From assembly GCF_964340395.1 (NCBI RefSeq), contig NC_135553.1, positions 9,445,001-9,509,000 on the forward strand: 64,000 nucleotides of DNA, in the 5' to 3' direction. The position numbers and the translations under genes are program-made. A model generated the notes under the pieces. The model worked only from the letters and a program-made list of their open reading frames with translations. It was not told the origin of the DNA and made no database searches. Numbering within the stretch: the first letter of the stretch is position 1; each line of letters begins with the position of its first letter. This DNA comes from Glandiceps talaboti (Eukaryota > Hemichordata > Enteropneusta > Spengelidae). Below, piece after piece: positions 24,005-36,082 of the stretch.

Positions 24005-24634
24005 CAAACCGTATTGATTCACTCATTCCCGTTGGTTGTGTCTTGTCCATAACGGAGTCTTCTGGTGTCAATTTTGTTACTTCTGCACTGGAAAGGCTTG
24101 AAGAAATCACTGTAAGTGTGTGGGTGAAAACACTAGCTGATGGTCCCCTCTTTTCATATAGTAGACCAGGGGCAGACGACGAATTGGTACTTTCCAGTGC
24201 CGGTAATTTACAAGTACGTATCCATGGTGTATTAAGTGAGGATTCAAACATTCATGTGAACAATGGTGAATGGAATCACGTGTGTCTCACGTGGTCTTCG
24301 TCCAACGGACAGTGGGATTTATGGATAAATGCTATATTGATCAAATCAGGTGTTGGGTTAGCCACTGGCGAAGCTATAGGTGCGGGTGGTACTTTTAAAT
24401 TGGGACGGAAACAAAGCAATCCTAGTATTCCTTCTGAATTCTCTATAGACATTTATGACTTCCATACTTGGAGTCAGGTCCTCGGACAAAATGAAATTGG
24501 TTTATTGAATTCAAAGTGCTCTCAGCAATTATATGGAGATGTCTTTACATGGCATGATGGTAACATTGTAATCGATAACAGTACTGGTGTGACACTATCT
24601 CCATCTGATTTCTTGCCTGGTGGTTGCAAATCAG
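24005..24634 (+). CDS. Gene 1, exon: pentraxin (LamG-like) domain PTX3
   Basis: A 630-nt phase 1-1 exon (210 codons), acceptor TTTACAG, strong donor CAG|GTGAGT at 24635. It has the pentraxin signature H-V-C-L-T-W-S-S at about 24279-24302. The calcium loop is not conserved (LGRKQS), and the first disulfide Cys is Ser (ITVSVWVKT), so the Cys of HVC may be unpaired. The C-terminal GDVFTWHDGN pattern is shared with PTX2, 4 and 5. It connects the HYR stalk to the C-type lectin domain. Confidence 0.85.
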
Positions 24635-24689
24635 GTGAGTTCGTGTTTTCGTGACTGGAATTTTACCTTCCGTGAGGGTAGGTTATGTT

Positions 24690-24696
24690 ATTTGTT

Positions 24697-24775
<79 letters not shown>

Positions 24776-24970
24776 TTCTGTCTGTCTGTCTGTCTGTCCA
24801 CGTGTGTATGCATGTATGTTTGTACGTACGTATGTATGTATGTACATTTGTATGTATGTATGTATGTATGTATGTATGTATGTATGTATGTATGTGTGTG
24901 TATGTATGTATGTATGTATGTATGTATGTATGTGTGTATGTATGTATGTATGTATGTATGTATGTATGTC
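24690..24970. repeat. Compound microsatellite (TCTG)n-(GTAT)n
   Basis: About 280 bp of TCTG then GTAT tetranucleotides, beginning about 55 bp after the PTX3 donor. Open frames here are low-complexity artefacts. Confidence 0.95.
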
Positions 24971-24974
24971 TGTG

Positions 24975-27300
24975 ACAATTATATAAAAAGCTACTGCATC
25001 AATTGCTATGAAACTTCTTACATACCTTCAGTATGGCAAGAACTGATTAGGTTTAGTAAACATCCTATGAATGTTAATTAAAAATTTACATAAAGAGCGA
25101 TTTTCAGCAATGAGTCTAAATCGCAAGTTTTAAATTCCATATATATATGTACATAAATTGACCATACCAATGCGCACTTGTAGTGCAAAGGTTGTTGATG
25201 AAACTTCTAATTCTAACGAGTCATTTGCAAAATTAATGAGTTTTGGCAATAGGCAATACTAAAAAAGAACATGTTTCATATTTCTTCAAATTTCATATCG
25301 TTTGGTACATACATTGATAACAACAAAGTGCATCTAAATGTCAATTGTAAAGATTACAGATATAGCTTTTGGTTTTAATAAACCATTTGCATAATTAATG
25401 CTTTGTTGAAATACTAAATAATAAATAAATAAATATTTCAATTGATTAAAAAATGAATGATCATGTGCCTGTATGTGAAACACTTCATTCTAAAGAGAAT
25501 ATTACATACTGACTTTCATTTTAAAAAGAGTGTTGCACACCAATATTTCAGTAAATGACAAACTGATAGAAACAGTGGTACACTGTTTCTTTTAATAAAA
25601 TGTAGTGTTGGAAATTGTGACATTTTACAGACATACATTGTATTTGGATGTATCGTGATCTATGCATATGAATAGCGTGTGTTGTATACATTTTCGTTTT
25701 AGAATATATTTTGGCGGGGGGGGGGGGGAATCCAAAATCATAGATCCTGGGGAAAATGGTGCTTGAAAAAGTTTTGAGTATGGCAATATGAGAGTCCGAT
25801 AAAAAAATCTTTAGCCCCCTCCCGACAAGACTTTGTGAAAGCAGCTTGGAGGTAATGTTATATGTTTATCCGTGTGTCTCTGTGCGTCTATCTAGATCTA
25901 TACACATGATATCTCAAAAACTATTGCATCGATTTTAATGAAATGTGCTACACATCTTCCATATGGTAATGACAGTAATGGTATTTTTTACGTGAATATG
26001 AATTAATCGTTTGCATAATTGACGGTTTTTAGTAATTAGGCTATATCTTCAGAATTCATACTTCAAATTCAATATAATTTGGTACAAATTTAACCATTAC
26101 AAAGGCATATGTCCAATAACGGTTGTTGATGAAGCTTTCATTTTAATGAGTAATTTACATAATGAGTTTCAGTAATTAAACCATATCTAAAGAATACATG
26201 CTTCAAATTCAGCAACATTTGATACATATCAGGACCATAACAAAACACACGTAATCTATAAAACCTGTTGGCATAGTATTTAGTTTTAATGAGTCATTTG
26301 CATAATTAATTATTTTGGTAATAGGCTATTTCTTAAGAATACAAGCTTCAAATTTCATATAAGGCCTAAACAAATTGTTTGGTTACGGTTACCCCACCTG
26401 GTTTTTTTTACGCTGACCCTAAACTTTTTTACGTAGTCGAGAAAAAATAATAAAATCGCAAAAATTGAGAAGAAATAGTGGATGCGGAAACTGACATCAA
26501 CTTAAAAATATAATATAAAGCTGTTCTTCCAATCTGTAATGGCTGTACATCTGATGAGAAGAAACCATTTAACACAGAGACCATATGGAAAACAACGGAA
26601 AAAATAACTACCTGAATTAGACACTCACATAAACAAATGTTTTAAAAAAATAAATAGATCTACCTACCCACCTATTCTAAGTGAGCGAAATTGGGACCAC
26701 CCAACTTTTTTTTTGCTTTGCCTAAATTGGTTCATCAAACGTAATATACATCAACCATAACAAAGCATATATATATATATCATATATATATATATCATAT
26801 AAAGACTGTTGCTTTTTTAAAGTTTTAATTATTAATTTGTATAATTAATTACTTTTGATAATGTGGCCAAATCTTAGAATGCAAGTCTCACATATTTTGC
26901 TACATCATACATCAAACATAACATAGCACATCATACATCAAACATAACATAGCACAAATGTACTACAAAGCTTGTTGAAATTTGCATAAGTAATGATCTT
27001 CTGTAAATACATCAACCATAACAAAACAAACATGTTTGGTGTAGTTTTTGTGTAGTTTTTTAATATGTGTGATTTATAATTTGTATGCATAGTTATTTTT
27101 GATAATTAGACAATATCTTTAGAATGCATATGCAAGCTTTGATTTCAGATAGTTTAGTACATGCATTGATGGTAAAGATGTACATGTGTCCTTTAGACCT
27201 TGTTAATGTGAATTATAATAATATTTTGATAATAAGGCAATACCTTCTTTATGCAAGCTTCAAATTTAATATAGTTTCATATAACTAATTTCCCAATTAA
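24975..27300 (+). repeat. Degenerate tandem repeat (about 145-bp unit) in intron
   Basis: The motifs AATGAGTCATTTGCATAATT, CTTCAAATTTCATAT and TTTGGTACATACATT recur in the same order many times (for example near 25210, 25980, 26150, 26290, 26830, 27070), with strong drift. This is an old AT-rich satellite-like repeat filling most of the PTX3-CTLD1 intron. A poly-G run (25714-25728) and an (AT)n tract (26768-26798) are embedded. No exon was recognised. Confidence 0.6.
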
Positions 27301-27550
27301 GAGGTATATTATGTATGATAGCTATAGCTCAGAATTTGCACTCCAACAGTGTTAGTGTGTAGGAACAGAAATCAATATTTTTGCCCATACGGGAGACATT
27401 CAATTTAAATCTGACATTTTTTTCCTGGTATAGACACGTTTGTCATGACCATGATTTATGTCTATACGCATAAAAAGAATATTATGAATATGATCACGAG
27501 AAAATGTAACAACATTGCTTAAAAATCTGTGTCTTTGTTCTTATCCATAG

Positions 27551-27911
27551 ATGTCCTTTGTTATAACAATTATGGATTTAAAATCATAGCCAATTACGCA
27601 ATGACCTGGGAAACTGCCAAGTCAGAATGTGAGAACATGTTCGAACCATACGGTTTATCGTCATACTTAGCAATACTTGATGAGAAGGAGCGCAGTCAGG
27701 TTGCGGACTACCTATTACAGAGCGCTGAATTCAGATCACCGAGGGGTAAGGGATACTGGATAGGTTGCAGTGATATTGGCAGTGAAGGCAACTTTGTATG
27801 GATCGATGGAAGTGTTCTACAAGATATATCTTGGAGTAGGAGAAACCCAAATAACAAAATAAGTAGAAGGTGTGCAATTGAAGATCGGGACCAAGACTGT
27901 TGCCAACTGTG
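27551..27911 (+). CDS. Gene 1, exon: C-type lectin domain 1, part a
   Basis: A 361-nt exon, start phase 1, end phase 2 (TG|GTACGT, splitting a Trp codon). Acceptor TTATCCATAG. The translation is the N-terminal three quarters of a C-type lectin-like fold: a W-x-x-A-x-x-x-C helix motif (TWETAKSEC), LAILDEKER for the second helix region, GYWIGCSD for the W-I-G core, and FVWIDGS before the long loop. The loop reads RRNPNNK, not the canonical EPN or QPD, so sugar binding of classical type is doubtful. A doubled Cys (DQDCCQLW) precedes the splice site. Paired with 28388-28461. Confidence 0.88.
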
Positions 27912-27954
27912 GTACGTTTCACAGTTAATTAATCAATCCATCAATCGATAAATC

Positions 27955-28085
27955 GATCGATCAATCAGTCAGTCAGTCAGTCAGTCAGTCAGTCAGTCAG
28001 TCAGTCAATCAATCAATCAAGCACTGCAACAACCACTCAATAAAACAATCTATATCTATCAGTCAATCAATCAATTAATCAATAA
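27955..28085. repeat. Microsatellite (AATC)n/(CAGT)n inside the CTLD1 intron
   Basis: Alternating ATCA- and CAGT-type tetranucleotides starting about 40 bp after the CTLD1a donor. Confidence 0.9.
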
Positions 28086-28387
28086 ACCGTTCGACGGATC
28101 GATCGACCAATATGAGTCACTTGTAACATGCTTAAATCCAGTATACAGAAATAATCAAACGCGATGACCAACTCGCAATGAGATGAGTCTTAATTTGCTT
28201 GACATATTTCTTAAATCTATCAAAGCATATACCAACAATTGTTAGTTCCAGAAAAATTTGGAATTATCAACGTATTAACATCATAAATTTATAAATATAT
28301 CTTTATATATTAACTTCATCATATTCCGTTACATAAAATCTCTTGACAAACGGTAATTATTGATGTCATTTTTTCTGTATTTCGTAG

Positions 28388-28461
28388 GAAACAGAGCAAT
28401 TCGAATTTTCGACTTGATGATGACTGTTGCATTGATAGGAAACAGTTCATATGTCGAGTAG
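28388..28461 (+). CDS. Gene 1, exon: C-type lectin domain 1, part b
   Basis: A 74-nt exon, phase 2 to 1, acceptor TTTCGTAG, donor GTAG|GTATGT. It completes the Trp codon and supplies the end of the lectin fold with DDDCCIDRKQFICRV, matching the terminal W-x-C-type strand (cf. DDCCTKQRLFICQV in the second gene at 39815). Too short for ORF finding; called from homology, phase and splice sites. Confidence 0.82.
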
Positions 28462-29178
28462 GTATGTAGATATCTCGGTCGATTATAAATATGTTGCTTT
28501 CAAGAGTAACTGTGAGATGGTAGAAGGTAGCATGACGAATGCGTTTTACAAATCTGTATTTCGATTCTGAGTTTAGGGTTAACGATTAAGCTCACCAGTA
28601 CCGCTGTATTGTTAATTCATGAATATTCTACGGTCAGACCTGGGGGTCAGACGAAGGACGCTTCGTCCGGCCGCGGTCATGACCGCGGCGGGACGGCCAC
28701 TTGATAAACGACCCTTCCCTAAGGTAGATTGCGCCTCGGGTGCGAATTTCACTGAAAATGAAAGTGCATAAAATCTCTCCAAACTTTATCATATGAAAGC
28801 TTGCTTCAGTTCCTTTTCAAAAAATAAAAGAAATTTGGGGGGTCACTGGTCTCCTTTTCAAGGAATCGACAATCTTTCCCATACGGTTATAAACTCAGTA
28901 TTCGGCGGCCATATTGGATTCTTAAATTGCTTGACTTTTCAAAACATTTTGACCTCTATATCAAAGATGTGTACCGTGACCCCTGATTTTCTTATTCAAA
29001 TTAGGAATGAGTGTCAGTTGTCTTGTACAAAGTAACAGCAACAATTTAAAGAGTTTATTTCCGAGGTGAATTTCACGTTAAAGATACACTCGTAATCCAT
29101 ATCGAATGTAGATGTTTTAATTCAACTAATAACATGGCAGTTTGTAACATTCTGATATTTTATCATTTCCCATCGCAG
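28462..29178 (+). other. Intron before probable terminal exon; GC-rich palindromic patch
   Basis: About 0.7 kb. It includes a GC-rich patch with a perfect 18-bp palindrome CCGCGGTCATGACCGCGG (28671-28688) directly after a GACGAAG/CTTCGTC hairpin (28650-28667). It resembles part of a repetitive element; no coding signal. Confidence 0.5.
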
Positions 29179-29440
29179 ATGGATTCTGCCAGAATATGTT
29201 GCAGTGAGTACGGAAACATACCCAAAGAGAGCCCCTTGATATTGTTAGAAAGTATTACTGATGAAATACAAATGCAAGAGGCGGACATGAAAACGAATAT
29301 CAACAAAAAATTACATATTTGTTTATTAGAAGATAGTCAATTTCACCTAACTGTATTTATTGGATTTATAATTTCTTGTAACTATGGTAACTCTGTATCC
29401 TTAATATATTTATTCAGGAAATAAAGATATTTTATTAGCT
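29179..29440 (+). CDS. Gene 1, probable terminal exon and 3' UTR
   Basis: A very good acceptor (pyrimidine tract, CATCGCAG ending 29178) is followed, in the phase 1 required by CTLD1b, by nine codons reading D-G-F-C-Q-N-M-L-Q and a TGA at 29205-29207. An AATAAA polyA signal lies at 29420-29425, so the 3' UTR would be about 230 nt. The frame continuity and the polyA signal support it; no transcript evidence is available. Confidence 0.55.
29420..29425 (+). terminator. PolyA signal AATAAA (gene 1)
   Basis: AATAAA, 213 bp after the proposed stop codon. Cleavage would be expected some 10-30 bp downstream. Confidence 0.5.
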
Positions 29441-32035
29441 CTCGCAATGGATGTAATGTGTATAAATGTCTTTAATACAACCAAGATTGTACTTGTTTGG
29501 AAAGTATACAATCGATGTGCTATATAATCCATTTCTTTCTGTTTGAAACCGCCACTCAGTGAGCGCCTGTGTGCCTATTCGATATTCATGAGTCTGTAGA
29601 AATTGCATGAGTGTAACAACAAAGAGTTTTTACGAAAGCGATAGTCAATCCAGATTTCCTGACACGTCGTCAATGCTGAAAACAGTTAGCGTTATCCCAG
29701 ACAACACAGTGTCAGAGACATTTAATGTTCAACGCAATGTTTCTACCAAACAAATAATGTCTTTGAATGATACATTATAAAATTTGTACCTAATACAACA
29801 TTATGATCATTGATGCACACTTTCGAAAAACTAAGCAGCAACGCCAGAGGGGAAAATGACAACGGGTTCAATACTGATACTACCTTTGCTCCAGTTGTCT
29901 AGAAATACAGCTGATCACACGTCATTTGAGACATATTGTATATGGAAATGTATACTACTTTCACAGACATAAACAAACTGGTGAGAAGATGTCGTAAACT
30001 TAGATCAGAGACGCCCGGTGTTATTTTGTATCAATATAATGTGTGCTTGGTGATAAGGAGACAACTTTTCGGCACCCACAAAGCCAGCTTTAATTGTCTA
30101 CTGCTGATAAAATGACGTTCTGATCAGCAGCATTTCCAGACAACTAGTGCAAGGGTTGTATTGCAAACACTGTACCTTCCACACTACTTTGATCTTGGCT
30201 GTAATGTTTACTTGAAATGTCAGTGCCTTATTATGACTTTAATTGGTTTCATTATTTGCAATTATTCAAAAGTGTATTTCGAAACATGGGTTATTTAACT
30301 AAAGATGAGTTTTTTTCATACATTTGCTTATCTGGTTATAAATCAATCCTTATAACAAACTTAAAGTAGACTTTGATCATGACAACCATTGTTCTTAATA
30401 TGTGCAGTGAAAGTTTCATTTACTGGTGTCTGTTTTTAGAAAAATGATGGAGGTGCATTCTTTTTTGTCAAATTATACCCTCAGCCTTGTATATCATTGA
30501 AGGCGTCGTCATTCGTCTGTGCAAAGTGACTAGTGATTGAAAACAGCAGTATAACGTGCATACAAAAAGTAATCGACTTATATATGTTAGATTATGATAA
30601 GATTTCGAGTGATTGTTTCTAACTACAAGTCGCAATTCAGGATTAAAGGGCGCCAAAATTGAGCAATATATGTTATATTTTCTTGTTTCTGAAGCATTAG
30701 AACATCATTGTTCACGTCATTTCATATATCAGAGCGGTTAAAGTTGGTTAAAACGTGGAGGAATAAGTTATGAATCAAACTTGAATCCAAATAAAAAAAG
30801 AATCCTTATACTTTCTCCTGATTGGTAATCAGAAAGATGAATATCGCCTGCAGATTTTGTTGACTTCAACATGGGTTACGTTTTATCACCTTCATTTCTT
30901 TCGCAATTTCATCAATTGTATTTGTCGCATATTGGCACTTGTTTAACCAAGGCTCGTATTTGTAAGCTTTCAAACCTTTGGCATAAATCACACTACTAGT
31001 CCCGAAACGCAATTTATCATCGTTCGAACCCCTATCAGTAATACAGGTAACTGTATCTATGTAACGACGGACATGCTATCATCCAGATCTCGAGTAACGT
31101 GGATATGTTATATATTCCCTTGGGGGGGGGGGCTTTCTAATGTCATTTGTTGAAGAAACAAACACGAAAATGGAAAAAAAACTACAGGTAATATTTATCA
31201 CTACGGATTGATGGATGACACAAAATAACGACTTGAAAAAACTCAATCGAGTAAATCATTAGTAAAAGCTGCAAACATAATTCGTTATCACATGAACCAT
31301 ATTGTACTGTGTTAGATAATTAATCAATTCTTTGTTGAATACGTCTATATTCCCAATAAATAAATCGTTAATGTGTTATTTTCGACGCCTATGACATGCA
31401 TTATAACGTCTATAACAAACACGTGTAGTATAACATCGACAAATCATGAAACGTTGGTGAGTATTAAAGCTTTAGATTTTTGAAACGGTGCTAGGTGGTT
31501 GGTGCATTTAAAAGTGAAAATATGGATTGGGAAACTATTTCAAAAGATAGTAGTGATTGTTGTACACTGATTTTTACTGTGTAAGTTAATGAGGTAAGTA
31601 CGTTTACTCCTTAATATATGTGTGTGTGTGTGTGTATGTGTTTGTTTGTTTGTTTGTTTGTTTGTTTGTTTGTTTGTTTGTTTAATTTGTTTGTGGTATT
31701 TGTTTGTTTGCAGTTGCAGTGCGTTTATTTCATCATGTAGACAAAATGTAGTAAGAAATTGCGGTCTTGCTTAGTGTAGAAATGTGCATCTACATGTATC
31801 TTCTTATTGGTTTCTGCATGGTTGTATCAAACACAGCCACTAAACACTAACGTGAAATGGGCTGTAGAATCGATGGAAATCGATGAGAGTGGATACCTTG
31901 GACAATTTTTTTCGCTTGCTCCATATACCATTACTCCGATCGAGTTATCGAGTCTAACTTACTACAGCGTTGTGTTTTGCGGTTACTCACATTGAGTATG
32001 TACACGAATTACAATGAAATTGACATGACTAGAGT
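29441..32035. other. Intergenic sequence
   Basis: No coding or structural signal recognised apart from a (GT)n/(GTTT)n microsatellite at 31618-31690 and a poly-G run near 31122-31131. Confidence 0.5.
31618..31690. repeat. Microsatellite (GT)n-(GTTT)n
   Basis: GT dinucleotides followed by about ten GTTT tetranucleotides. Confidence 0.9.
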
Positions 32036-32395
32036 GAAAGGAATATACACAACTGTAATTTTCAAGATGAACTCAATTGATAAGACCCCTGTATATAAAC
32101 AATTGCACTTTGGAAAGTTCAATTCAAACAATCAACACCCAAGTGTGGTATCTGATAACAGGATGTCGTAAAATAGAGGTCTTGTGTTCAATCTCAGTCT
32201 AAGGTTCAATCCATTGTATTGTAACATTGTCTATAAAAATAGTCTGCTTAGTAACAGTCAGTCTAGCTATTGGAGTCTTGTATTTTACGATTGATTGTTT
32301 GAATTGAACTTTCCAAAGAGTGTAATTCTTTATATACAGGGGTCTTATCAATTGAGTTTATCTTCTTTTGAAAAAAAAATACATTCTTTCGGTTT
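32036..32395. mobile_element. Foldback / long-TIR element (about 360 bp)
   Basis: The segment 32066-32134 is nearly perfectly matched, in inverted orientation, by 32290-32362. Shared motifs include CTCAATTGATAAGACCCC, TGTATATAAA and TTGGAAAGTTCAATTCAAAC. The similarity fades outward to about 32036 and 32395. The spacer of about 155 bp has no coding capacity. It fits a foldback or MITE-type DNA element and can form a long hairpin. Confidence 0.7.
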
Positions 32396-32712
32396 ATTAA
32401 GATGTGCAAAGAGAGGAAGCAATCACAACAAACCATACTCTATACATTCTAATAGCCGCCATAAATTTCAGATAACGAGTATCTTTTACTTTGTGCACAA
32501 AACCGATAACTTTATTGTGCACGACGCCATGCCATATGTTCTGTTGTGTCCACAACCCGCTTTTTCCTAAGTCTTTTCAAGATGACATTTAGTGAGTATG
32601 AAATCTGATTATTTCAGCAGATTTAGCTTTCCTATATATTCACGTACCTCTCCCGGTAAATTATATTATTTCCTGTATGTTTTCGCCAAGCGTTTCATCT
32701 TCGTCTGCTGCA

Positions 32713-32823
32713 ATGATGTATCTGGTTACTGTTTTGTTCTGTGTTGTGTCCGGGCTGGTGGAGTCGTCTTCGGATGTTCGCAGACATGAACAAGGGCAAG
32801 CCATCGAAATCAATACACCTAAG
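32713..32823 (+). CDS. Gene 2, first exon: signal peptide
   Basis: ATG-ATG at 32713 opens 37 codons ending at AAG|GTCAGT. The translation starts MMYLVTVLFCVVSGLVESSS, a classical signal peptide with a likely cleavage after the SG-L-V-ES region, then a short polar stretch (DVRRHEQGQ...). The exon ends in phase 0. This marks a separate gene start between the two PTX/CTLD blocks. No TATA box was confirmed. Confidence 0.6.
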
Positions 32824-34048
32824 GTCAGTATTCGCAACTTTGTATCAAATTTTCTATGATTATTAACAATACTCGCTGCCCCGCCATGTTGGTCTGATTG
32901 AAAATATCAATCAATCAATCAATCTATCTATCAATCAATCAATCACATATCTATAACGCATATTTCCAGATCAATGTTCTGTTCAGTAGCGCTGAATGGC
33001 TAAAGCATACCATATGCTTTGGTGAACAAATAAGTCTTCAGTTTTGTTTTGAAACAATCCAAGCAGGCTTGACGAATGTCAAGTGGCAAAGAGTTCCATA
33101 GTTTGGGGGCGACACATGAGAATGAACGACTTCCATAGGTGACTTGTCTGTAATTTGTTGTTACAAGCAGATTCCTGTTTGTAGAACGTAGTCGTAGAGT
33201 GCGATTCGATGAGTATATGGCTGGAGAAGATAACAAATGTAATCTGGAGTTAAGCCATGAAGAGCTTTAATATCATATAATTATGTCAATACTAAAATTG
33301 TGTAATCAATCCTGAAACGAACTGGTAACTAATGCAGGCTGGTGAGAACTGGAGAAATGTTTCCAAACATCTTGGTGCGAGAGATGATCCTTGCGGCTGT
33401 ATTTTAAACACGTTGTAATAGGTTTTATGGTGGTGTCAGGAAGGTGTTATTGTCAGTAGTAAATTGCTTTTAATTCCGTACTATAATAATGCATTACTGT
33501 AGTCAAGCTTGGCTGATGCAACAGACGTCATCGGTGATGTATTGTCTTTTATGCGACGAAGATCTGTGTAGATTGACCGTATTCTTGACGTGGTAGTTAA
33601 AGATGTGGATATCATTAAAGAATACTCCAATGTTACGAGCTGATGTGACTGGTGTAATGGGTAAAGAGCCAATGTTGATATGATCAATCTGGTCTGGCAA
33701 GTGGTTTCTGCCACAATAGCTCATTCTCAAATCGTTCAAATATGTTTCTGTATCATGGACCAGTGGGCAGAAAATCACTGAAAGACAGGCAGGAAATAAG
33801 GGTAGCTGTTTTATGATTTCAGACATACGGATTTAGTGTATAGTACATGAAGAAAATGACACAAGATTGACGTATTCATTGATACAGTATTAAATGTACG
33901 AGTTGCGAACAGAAACCTCATTTTCCGTATGATTAAACAACCCGCCTTCATATATCCTCACATGATAATTTCGTTGTACACGTGCGTGCAAATTGTTCTA
34001 TTCTGCATCAACATTGACGGGTAGGCAGCTACGATGTTTAATTTACAG
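32824..34048 (+). other. Intron of gene 2 holding a LINE remnant
   Basis: Intron between the signal-peptide exon and the proposed linker exon. It contains an (AATC)n run near 32909-32943 and the decayed LINE listed next. Confidence 0.45.
33000..33830 (-). mobile_element. Decayed non-LTR retrotransposon (CR1/L2-like), ORF2 3' end
   Basis: On the minus strand, translated pieces in shifting frames give typical LINE ORF2 C-terminal motifs: the region upstream of HINIGSLPITPVTSARNIGV (about 33620-33690), then LDYSNALL (33481 region), then FSCVAPKLWNSLPLDIRQ with a K-x-K-L-K-T-Y-L-F end (33000-33140). These occur in reverse-transcriptase ORFs of CR1/L2/Rex-type elements. The frame is broken several times and the 5' part is missing, so it is inactive. 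Confidence 0.75.
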
Positions 34049-34082
34049 GAGATAGTACGAAACATTACAATCGAGTCTACAA
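34049..34082 (+). CDS. Gene 2, proposed 34-nt linker exon
   Basis: Acceptor TTTAATTTACAG (ends 34048) and donor CAA|GTAAAG delimit 34 nt reading E-I-V-R-N-I-T-I-E-S-T. It starts in phase 0 and ends in phase 1, exactly what is needed to join the signal-peptide exon (phase 0) to PTX4 (phase 1). It includes an N-glycosylation sequon (NIT). Small size and a middling donor make this tentative. Confidence 0.4.
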
Positions 34083-34198
34083 GTAAAGAAAATAGATAAA
34101 CTTTTCAAACATTATTTTATTGATGCAACTGAAAACAGAAAAGATTTTGTTAAAACTAATACATAATAGTTTAGTAGATTAGATCTTTTGAAGCGTAA

Positions 34199-34206
34199 CA
34201 CACACA

Positions 34207-34292
<86 letters not shown>
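34199..34292. repeat. Microsatellite (CA)n-(CT)n
   Basis: Short CA run, then about 80 bp of CT. Confidence 0.95.
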
Positions 34293-34295
<3 letters not shown>

Positions 34296-35604
34296 TACCT
34301 CCCTTTGCTTTGTTTTTTTCTGTATGTGATAATACTAGTCATATCTTCGCTAATTTTTTTAGTAGTGTATGTAATTTTCTGTTAATGCTGCTCCTGACAT
34401 GCTTATTGGTGAGCCCCTGATACAAAAGGGATGCAATAAATAAATATATAAATAAAAAGGGCAATTGGACATTGAGATTTAACTATTTCAAATCCCACAA
34501 CGAATACAGCTTTGGATTCGGAACTACTTTTGTACACCGACTACACTAAGTCTTTCTACCGACAAATTAAAAATAAAGTGGCACAAAACACCTCTACAGG
34601 CAAAAGATAGATATAATGGATCTTGCATTGATCAGAAGGGAAGTTAAATGTTGTATTTTGTCTCTCTGGATACAGGAGTTTCTTCGGGGTAAATAACTAC
34701 TCTTTGCTTGCGACCATATGGGCAATAATATATAATAGGTATTGGGGATTGATCACACAATTGGGTTACAATCTTCGTGTAATGAAAACATTCTTTACGA
34801 AGAGGAAAGAGGAATGTAACAGAAATTCGTTATTAGTTCCAACTCTTATTAACGAGCACCTATTAAAGGTTGCTTAGAGCAAAACTGTATATAGATCGTC
34901 AAACGCCATCGGTTTAGGCGCCTGACTATTTTGAAAGAGAGATAAAATTGTCCATTTTAATGACCAACAAGGAGTTATTTCTGTATCAAAAATTACAACA
35001 TTGACACTTCCAAGTTATAACAGGGAATATGGTGTTAGGATATTACCACACCTATTCATATCCAAAACATACGAATGAGACGATATAACATAACATAACA
35101 AGTTGTGTAAATAGTACATTGCTTTTAACATCAGCATCACAATGAGAATATAATTCACAAGTAAGGATATATATATTGATACTTGCACAAATTAATGTCC
35201 TTAGCTATGAATTGTTACTGGTGAAATGGCTCACATAGAGTTCTCTCAAACTTTTATTGAAATGTTTAGGAAGATTAGATTTTAATTACATTCTTTTGAA
35301 ACTGGTTTATGAAATGGTTGGGAAGATAGTACAGGTATATTGTATTTGCTTTTGGCGGTATATTGTCAAATCATTAGATACCGTCTCTCTTTATTAGGTA
35401 ACTTTCAAAAGATTGCCTAACCAGCAACCATTAGACGCAACGTTTCCATAATTGCTTTTAGGCTGTGCAGTACCACTTGTCCTTGTCTGAGGTACATGCA
35501 GTACTTGATATTTTCAGATTTTATATCGAGTTTGCTAAAATGTGTGCAGTTACTGTGTTACTTGATACGCCTTTTTGAGCCTGAGTGTTCAAACGAAACG
35601 TGTA

Positions 35605-35675
35605 TACAGGCAGGCAGGGAGGCAGGAGGGCATTCATGTTGGCAGACAGACAGACAGACGGATAGACAGACAGGC

Positions 35676-35720
<45 letters not shown>

Positions 35721-35779
35721 CACACACACACACGCAGGCAGGCAGGCAGACAGACAGACAGACAGACAGACAGATAGAC

Positions 35780-35839
<60 letters not shown>

Positions 35840-36041
35840 GAAAACAGTCAGTGACTGATAGGTAGGCAGACAGCAGGCAGACAGCCATACAGACAGGCAT
35901 ATACGTACACACGCACACGAACACACACACACACACACACAAACAAACAAACAGACAGACACACACACAGAGACACACACACACACGTACACACACACTC
36001 ACACACACACGTACACACACAGACACACACACACACACATA

Positions 36042-36082
<41 letters not shown>
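35605..36082. repeat. Large compound microsatellite (CAGG/CAGA/CA/GATA)n
   Basis: Nearly 480 bp made of CAGG, CAGA, CA and GATA blocks, with the CAGA and CA blocks recurring. The many open frames across it are low-complexity artefacts on both strands. Confidence 0.95.

Noticed and set aside
24690-24978. Cys/Tyr/Val-rich or Thr/His-rich open frames in tetranucleotide arrays (also at 35.5-36.1, 41.3-41.8, 55.3-55.6 and 63.8-64.0 kb)
   Set aside because: Low-complexity translation of microsatellites, open in several frames at once on both strands.
29134-29424. Plus-strand open frame of 96 codons
   Set aside because: It overlaps the proposed terminal exon and 3' UTR in another frame; the phase-matched reading gives a short tail and stop, with a polyA signal downstream.
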